A DNA stretch of 16,853 bases from Candidatus Neomicrothrix sp. UBA4542 (lineage in GTDB: Bacteria; Actinomycetota; Acidimicrobiia; Acidimicrobiales; Poriferisodalaceae), in NCBI GenBank assembly GCA_002388005.1, contig DGLO01000091.1, positions 1 through 16,853 on the forward strand, in the 5' to 3' direction. The notes below the pieces were generated by a model, which saw only the letters and a list, made by a program, of their open reading frames with translations, searched no databases and had not been told where the DNA came from. Below, piece after piece: positions 15,174-16,853 of this stretch. Position 1 is the first letter of the stretch, and every line of letters starts with the position of its first letter. Made by a program: the position numbers and the translations under genes.

Positions 15174-15692
15174 ATGGAAATCATGAACCCAAGTCATGAA
15201 CAACGATTGACCAGTCAGGAGCCACCGCCACGTCTTCGTAATCTTGAAGGCGCAGTCATTGGGGTCATATCGAACGGCAAAGAAAATACGATCCCGTTTT
15301 TTGACAGCGTCGAGTCCATTTTGCGCGACGAATATGGCGTGTCGGAAGTAGTGCGGCGAACCAAGGCGAACTACAGCGCGCCAGCAGAGGCCGAACTGAT
15401 GGCGGAAGCAATGGGCTGGGACGCAGTTCTAAGTGGAGTGGGGGATTGAGGTAGCTGTTCGTCATGCAGTTTGCATGACGCAGTGATTGCGGAGCGAAAT
15501 GGTGTGCCCGCGATGAGCGTGATGACGTCGGCCTTCGCGGATGCAGCCGAGTTGATGGCACGTGTGCAGGGTGTGCCACTCCACCCGTTTGCAGTCATCG
15601 AACATCCGATCGCGAGCGCCGACGACGTTGGAATCAATGCCCGAGCTCGGGAAGCTGTCGAAAAAGCTGTCGAAGTGTTGGTGTCTCGCTGA
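15174..15692 (+). CDS. UGSC-family selenoprotein (TGA at 15447-15449 read as selenocysteine)
   Basis: A 172-aa protein interrupted by one in-frame TGA that I read as selenocysteine. The upstream part is family-like: LEGAVIGVISNGKENTIPFF, YGVSEVVRRTKANYSAP and AVLSGVGD. The frame then continues unchanged as (Sec92)-GSCSSCSLHDAVIAERNG, followed by a regular alpha/beta tail to a TGA stop at 15690-15692. Sec-Gly-Ser-Cys is the signature of the UGSC family, in which homologues carry Sec or Cys. Cys95 completes a UxxC redox-type motif, and Cys98 adds a second CxxC. The start ATG 15174 has GAGGTG at 15160-15165. A hairpin right after the TGA fits a SECIS element. The biochemical role of the family is not established to my knowledge; a thiol/selenol redox or nucleophilic function is inferred. 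A naive reading gives two broken genes or a pseudogene. Confidence 0.88.
15447..15449 (+). other. Selenocysteine codon (TGA recoding site)
   Basis: This TGA lies between GVGD and GSCSSC in one continuous frame. Conservation-like sequence on both sides, and the family motif completed by Sec, favour recoding over termination. Decoding would need SelB and tRNA(Sec), which are not in the window. Confidence 0.85.
15455..15483 (+). promoter_or_regulatory. Bacterial SECIS-like hairpin
   Basis: CGTCATGC (15460-15467) pairs perfectly with GCATGACG (15473-15480) around the loop AGTTT (15468-15472). CTG at 15455-15457 can pair with CAG at 15481-15483, leaving TT (15458-15459) as a bulge. The loop G (15469) lies 19 bases after the TGA. 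This fits the known bacterial rules: a hairpin just 3' of the UGA inside the coding region, with a G among the first two loop bases roughly 16-37 bases downstream. The stem also encodes part of CSSCSLHD. SelB binding is inferred. Confidence 0.75.
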
Positions 15693-15693
15693 T

Positions 15694-16167
15694 CTACGCA
15701 GATTGAAACGTTGCGTAATCGAGTGGAAGAGATGTCGTCCGCTTGAGTTCTTCCATTTCGAAGATCGTGCGGACATCGTAAAGAGCGACTCGTTCGATCA
15801 GCCGTTTGTAGAAGTCGTCATATGCGCGGATGTCGGGAACCACTACTCGAAGCATGTAATCGATCTCACCACTTGTTCGTAGAGCCTCAACGATTTCGGG
15901 GAATTCTTCGATCGCCGCGGTGAAATCTTCCAGCCATGCCGCTGAGTGGTCGTTTGTTCTAATTTGCACCAAAGCGTTAATCCCCAACGAGAGACGCATT
16001 GGATCAAGAATCGCCACCTCTCGCTGAATGATGCCTTCGCGACGCAAATTCTGCACCCGTCTCCAGCAAGGAGTCGGAGTCAAGCCAACTTCGGCCCCCA
16101 ATTCTCTCGCAGAACGAGTTGAATCCTCTTGTAGCAGATGCAGTATTTCCCGATCGATAAGGTCCAT
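15694..16167 (-). CDS. Lrp/AsnC-family transcriptional regulator
   Basis: A full-length (157 aa) feast/famine regulator. The N-terminal winged HTH is MDLIDREILHLLQEDSTRSA through LTPTPCWRRVQNLRREGII. The C-terminal RAM ligand-binding domain includes VEALRTSGEIDYMLRVVVPD, with the GxxDY motif that often contacts the amino acid effector. Such proteins form dimers to octamers and usually regulate amino acid uptake or catabolism and their own gene. The gene converges on the selenoprotein with one base between the stops. The start ATG 16167 has no SD; a TAAAGT box is placed for a leaderless transcript. The targets are unknown; the transaminase/omega-amidase pair is one possible amino-acid-related candidate, by function only. 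Confidence 0.93.
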   Translation of the reverse strand: MDLIDREILHLLQEDSTRSARELGAEVGLTPTPCWRRVQNLRREGIIQREVAILDPMRLSLGINALVQIRTNDHSAAWLEDFTAAIEEFPEIVEALRTSGEIDYMLRVVVPDIRAYDDFYKRLIERVALYDVRTIFEMEELKRTTSLPLDYATFQSA

Positions 16168-16173
16168 AGAACA

Positions 16174-16207
16174 ACTTTAATGCGTCAGAATGATAAATAG
16201 CGCATCA
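16174..16207 (-). promoter_or_regulatory. Lrp-gene leaderless promoter and possible autoregulatory operator
   Basis: On the minus strand TAAAGT (16174-16179) fits TANNNT, with its last T 7 bases before the ATG, the spacing of leaderless starts. An imperfect inverted repeat overlaps it: TAATGCG (16178-16184) and CGCATCA (16201-16207), 6 of 7 bases matching, 16 bases apart in an AT-rich segment, as is common for Lrp-type sites. Confidence 0.4.
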
Positions 16208-16268
16208 AATATGTGACTTTTGGGCAAAAGGCGAGTGTACGAGCAACAACGTGCCACGGATCAAAATC

Positions 16269-16274
16269 TACGAT
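16269..16274 (+). promoter_or_regulatory. Putative -10 box for a leaderless DUF6356 transcript
   Basis: TACGAT has its final T 7 bases before ATG 16281, so the transcript could start at the A of the start codon. No SD or clear -35 box is present. Confidence 0.35.
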
Positions 16275-16280
16275 CTTGCT

Positions 16281-16547
16281 ATGGCCGTAAAGCGATACTT
16301 CACCGAACATCCAGCCTCTGTGGGGGAGACGTATGGAGAGCATTTCCGAGTCGCCAGCCACTTCGCCAAAGAGTTGGTCACCGCAGCCATGGCCGCCGCA
16401 TGCCACGCGATACTCCCAAGTTTGTTTCCTTCTACGGCTAGCTCAAAGGTGCGCAGGCTTCACGCCGAGATCACAGCGGGCTTGCGAGGAAAGACCCACG
16501 AGGACGACATCACTCAGGAAGCGGAGCAAACCCAACCCGTGGCATAA
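16281..16547 (+). CDS. DUF6356 family small membrane protein
   Basis: A small protein (88 aa from the chosen start) with the motif RYFTEHPASVGETYGEHF, which I recognise as DUF6356. A hydrophobic stretch, LVTAAMAAACHAILPSLF, follows and is probably membrane-inserted or membrane-associated. A polar C-terminal tail (LHAEITAGLRGKTHEDDITQ) completes it. ATG 16281 begins just before the conserved motif and has a TACGAT box at leaderless spacing. An upstream in-frame GTG at 16251 would add ten residues but has no SD. Function is unknown for the family. The stop is 9 bases from the end of the convergent metalloenzyme gene. Confidence 0.75.
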   Translation: MAVKRYFTEHPASVGETYGEHFRVASHFAKELVTAAMAAACHAILPSLFPSTASSKVRRLHAEITAGLRGKTHEDDITQEAEQTQPVA

Positions 16548-16556
16548 AGACTCCAC

Positions 16557-16853
16557 TCAAGAACGTGGGACTGAAACCGACTCGAATTGCTCGTTGTCAC
16601 CTGTTTTGACGTACCACTCCCACCGGATGTCGTCTGGACCCTCAATCCAGGTTTCCGTCTTGTCCGCATAGCAACACATAGTTTCGTCAAGCCCAGTCGT
16701 GTCCAATCCCTCGTCCGTCATGCGAAGGTCAGCGTCCGCGACCATTGCCGCGCTTTCCACTTCGACGCCAAGATGGTTGATCGCCCCACCGGTTTCAGGA
16801 TTCTCGTACAGAACTAGTTTGAGCGGTGGCTCCTCAATAGCGAAATTCGCGTA
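16557..16853 (-). CDS. ArsI/CadI-family metalloenzyme, C-terminal part (5' end outside window)
   Basis: The last 98 residues of a vicinal-oxygen-chelate (glyoxalase-fold) protein; the frame is open to the right edge, so the N-terminus is missing. It begins YANFAIEEPPLKLVLYEN and continues with INHLGVEV, holding a metal-ligand His. The vicinal cysteine pair, ETMCCYADK, is the hallmark of ArsI C-As lyases and the related CadI proteins, and bound organoarsenical thiols in the characterised enzyme. WEWYVKTGD contains the C-terminal metal-ligand Glu. ArsI cleaves trivalent methylated arsenicals with Fe(II); CadI is a cadmium-induced relative. Which of the two this is cannot be decided without the N-terminal half and neighbouring ars genes. 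Confidence 0.82.
   Translation of the reverse strand, partial: YANFAIEEPPLKLVLYENPETGGAINHLGVEVESAAMVADADLRMTDEGLDTTGLDETMCCYADKTETWIEGPDDIRWEWYVKTGDNEQFESVSVPRS

Noticed and set aside
15471..15692. Separate small gene starting at TTG 15471
   Set aside because: Same frame as the preceding fragment with only a TGA between; the TTG falls in the SECIS-like hairpin. It is the C-terminal half of the selenoprotein.
15174..15692. Pseudogene broken by a nonsense mutation
   Set aside because: Only one TGA, located exactly at the Sec position of the family motif, with intact coding on both sides and a SECIS-like hairpin; decay would not explain this combination.
15690..15705. Terminator hairpin between selenoprotein and Lrp genes (ATCT/AGAT)
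   Set aside because: Only four base pairs and no T-run; too weak to call.

Overview
The window reads as a stretch of an actinobacterial chromosome, by eye at moderate GC. The support is an F420-type luciferase-like oxidoreductase, GTG starts, good Shine-Dalgarno (SD) sites mixed with apparently leaderless starts, and actinobacterial-looking enzymes. A marine or freshwater lineage such as Acidimicrobiia is my guess. Coding density is very high. No gap exceeds 300 bases, and there is no rRNA, tRNA, CRISPR array or insertion sequence that I can see.

Region 1 (1-5345, plus strand) runs: a 5'-truncated APH-family phosphotransferase, a zinc dehydrogenase, an F420-type LLM oxidoreductase, an acyl-CoA carboxylase carboxyltransferase subunit and a second zinc dehydrogenase. 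The spacing is short and two genes overlap by 4 bases, which suggests a catabolic or acyl-CoA pathway. The substrate cannot be read from the sequence. Region 2 (5359-7475, minus strand) is a nitroreductase-SRPBCC fusion translationally coupled to glutamyl-Q tRNA(Asp) synthetase. Region 3 (7549-9837, plus strand) is a glutamine/methionine-type transaminase overlapping an omega-amidase by 4 bases, followed by a small NIPSNAP protein. Region 4 (9842-12891) holds a minus-strand DMT transporter, a plus-strand HpcH/HpaI aldolase and a minus-strand MFS exporter.

Region 5 (12965-15692, plus strand) is the most interesting part. A metal-dependent amidohydrolase, a protein of unknown function ending in a CxxC, and a small protein are packed with gaps of 11 and 2 bases. 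A conventional gene caller would split the last gene in two at a TGA (15447-15449). The frame stays open across it and reads GVGD-(TGA)-GSCSSC, the Sec-Gly-Ser-Cys signature of the UGSC selenoprotein family. Directly downstream is a perfect 8-bp hairpin with a five-base loop containing G at its second position, placed as expected for a bacterial SECIS element. I therefore annotate one 172-residue selenoprotein, Sec at residue 92. The Sec machinery (selA, selB, selC, selD) is not in the window and must lie elsewhere if this is right.

Region 6 (15694-16853) has a convergent Lrp/AsnC regulator, a DUF6356 small membrane protein and the C-terminal part of an ArsI/CadI-type metalloenzyme running off the right edge on the minus strand.
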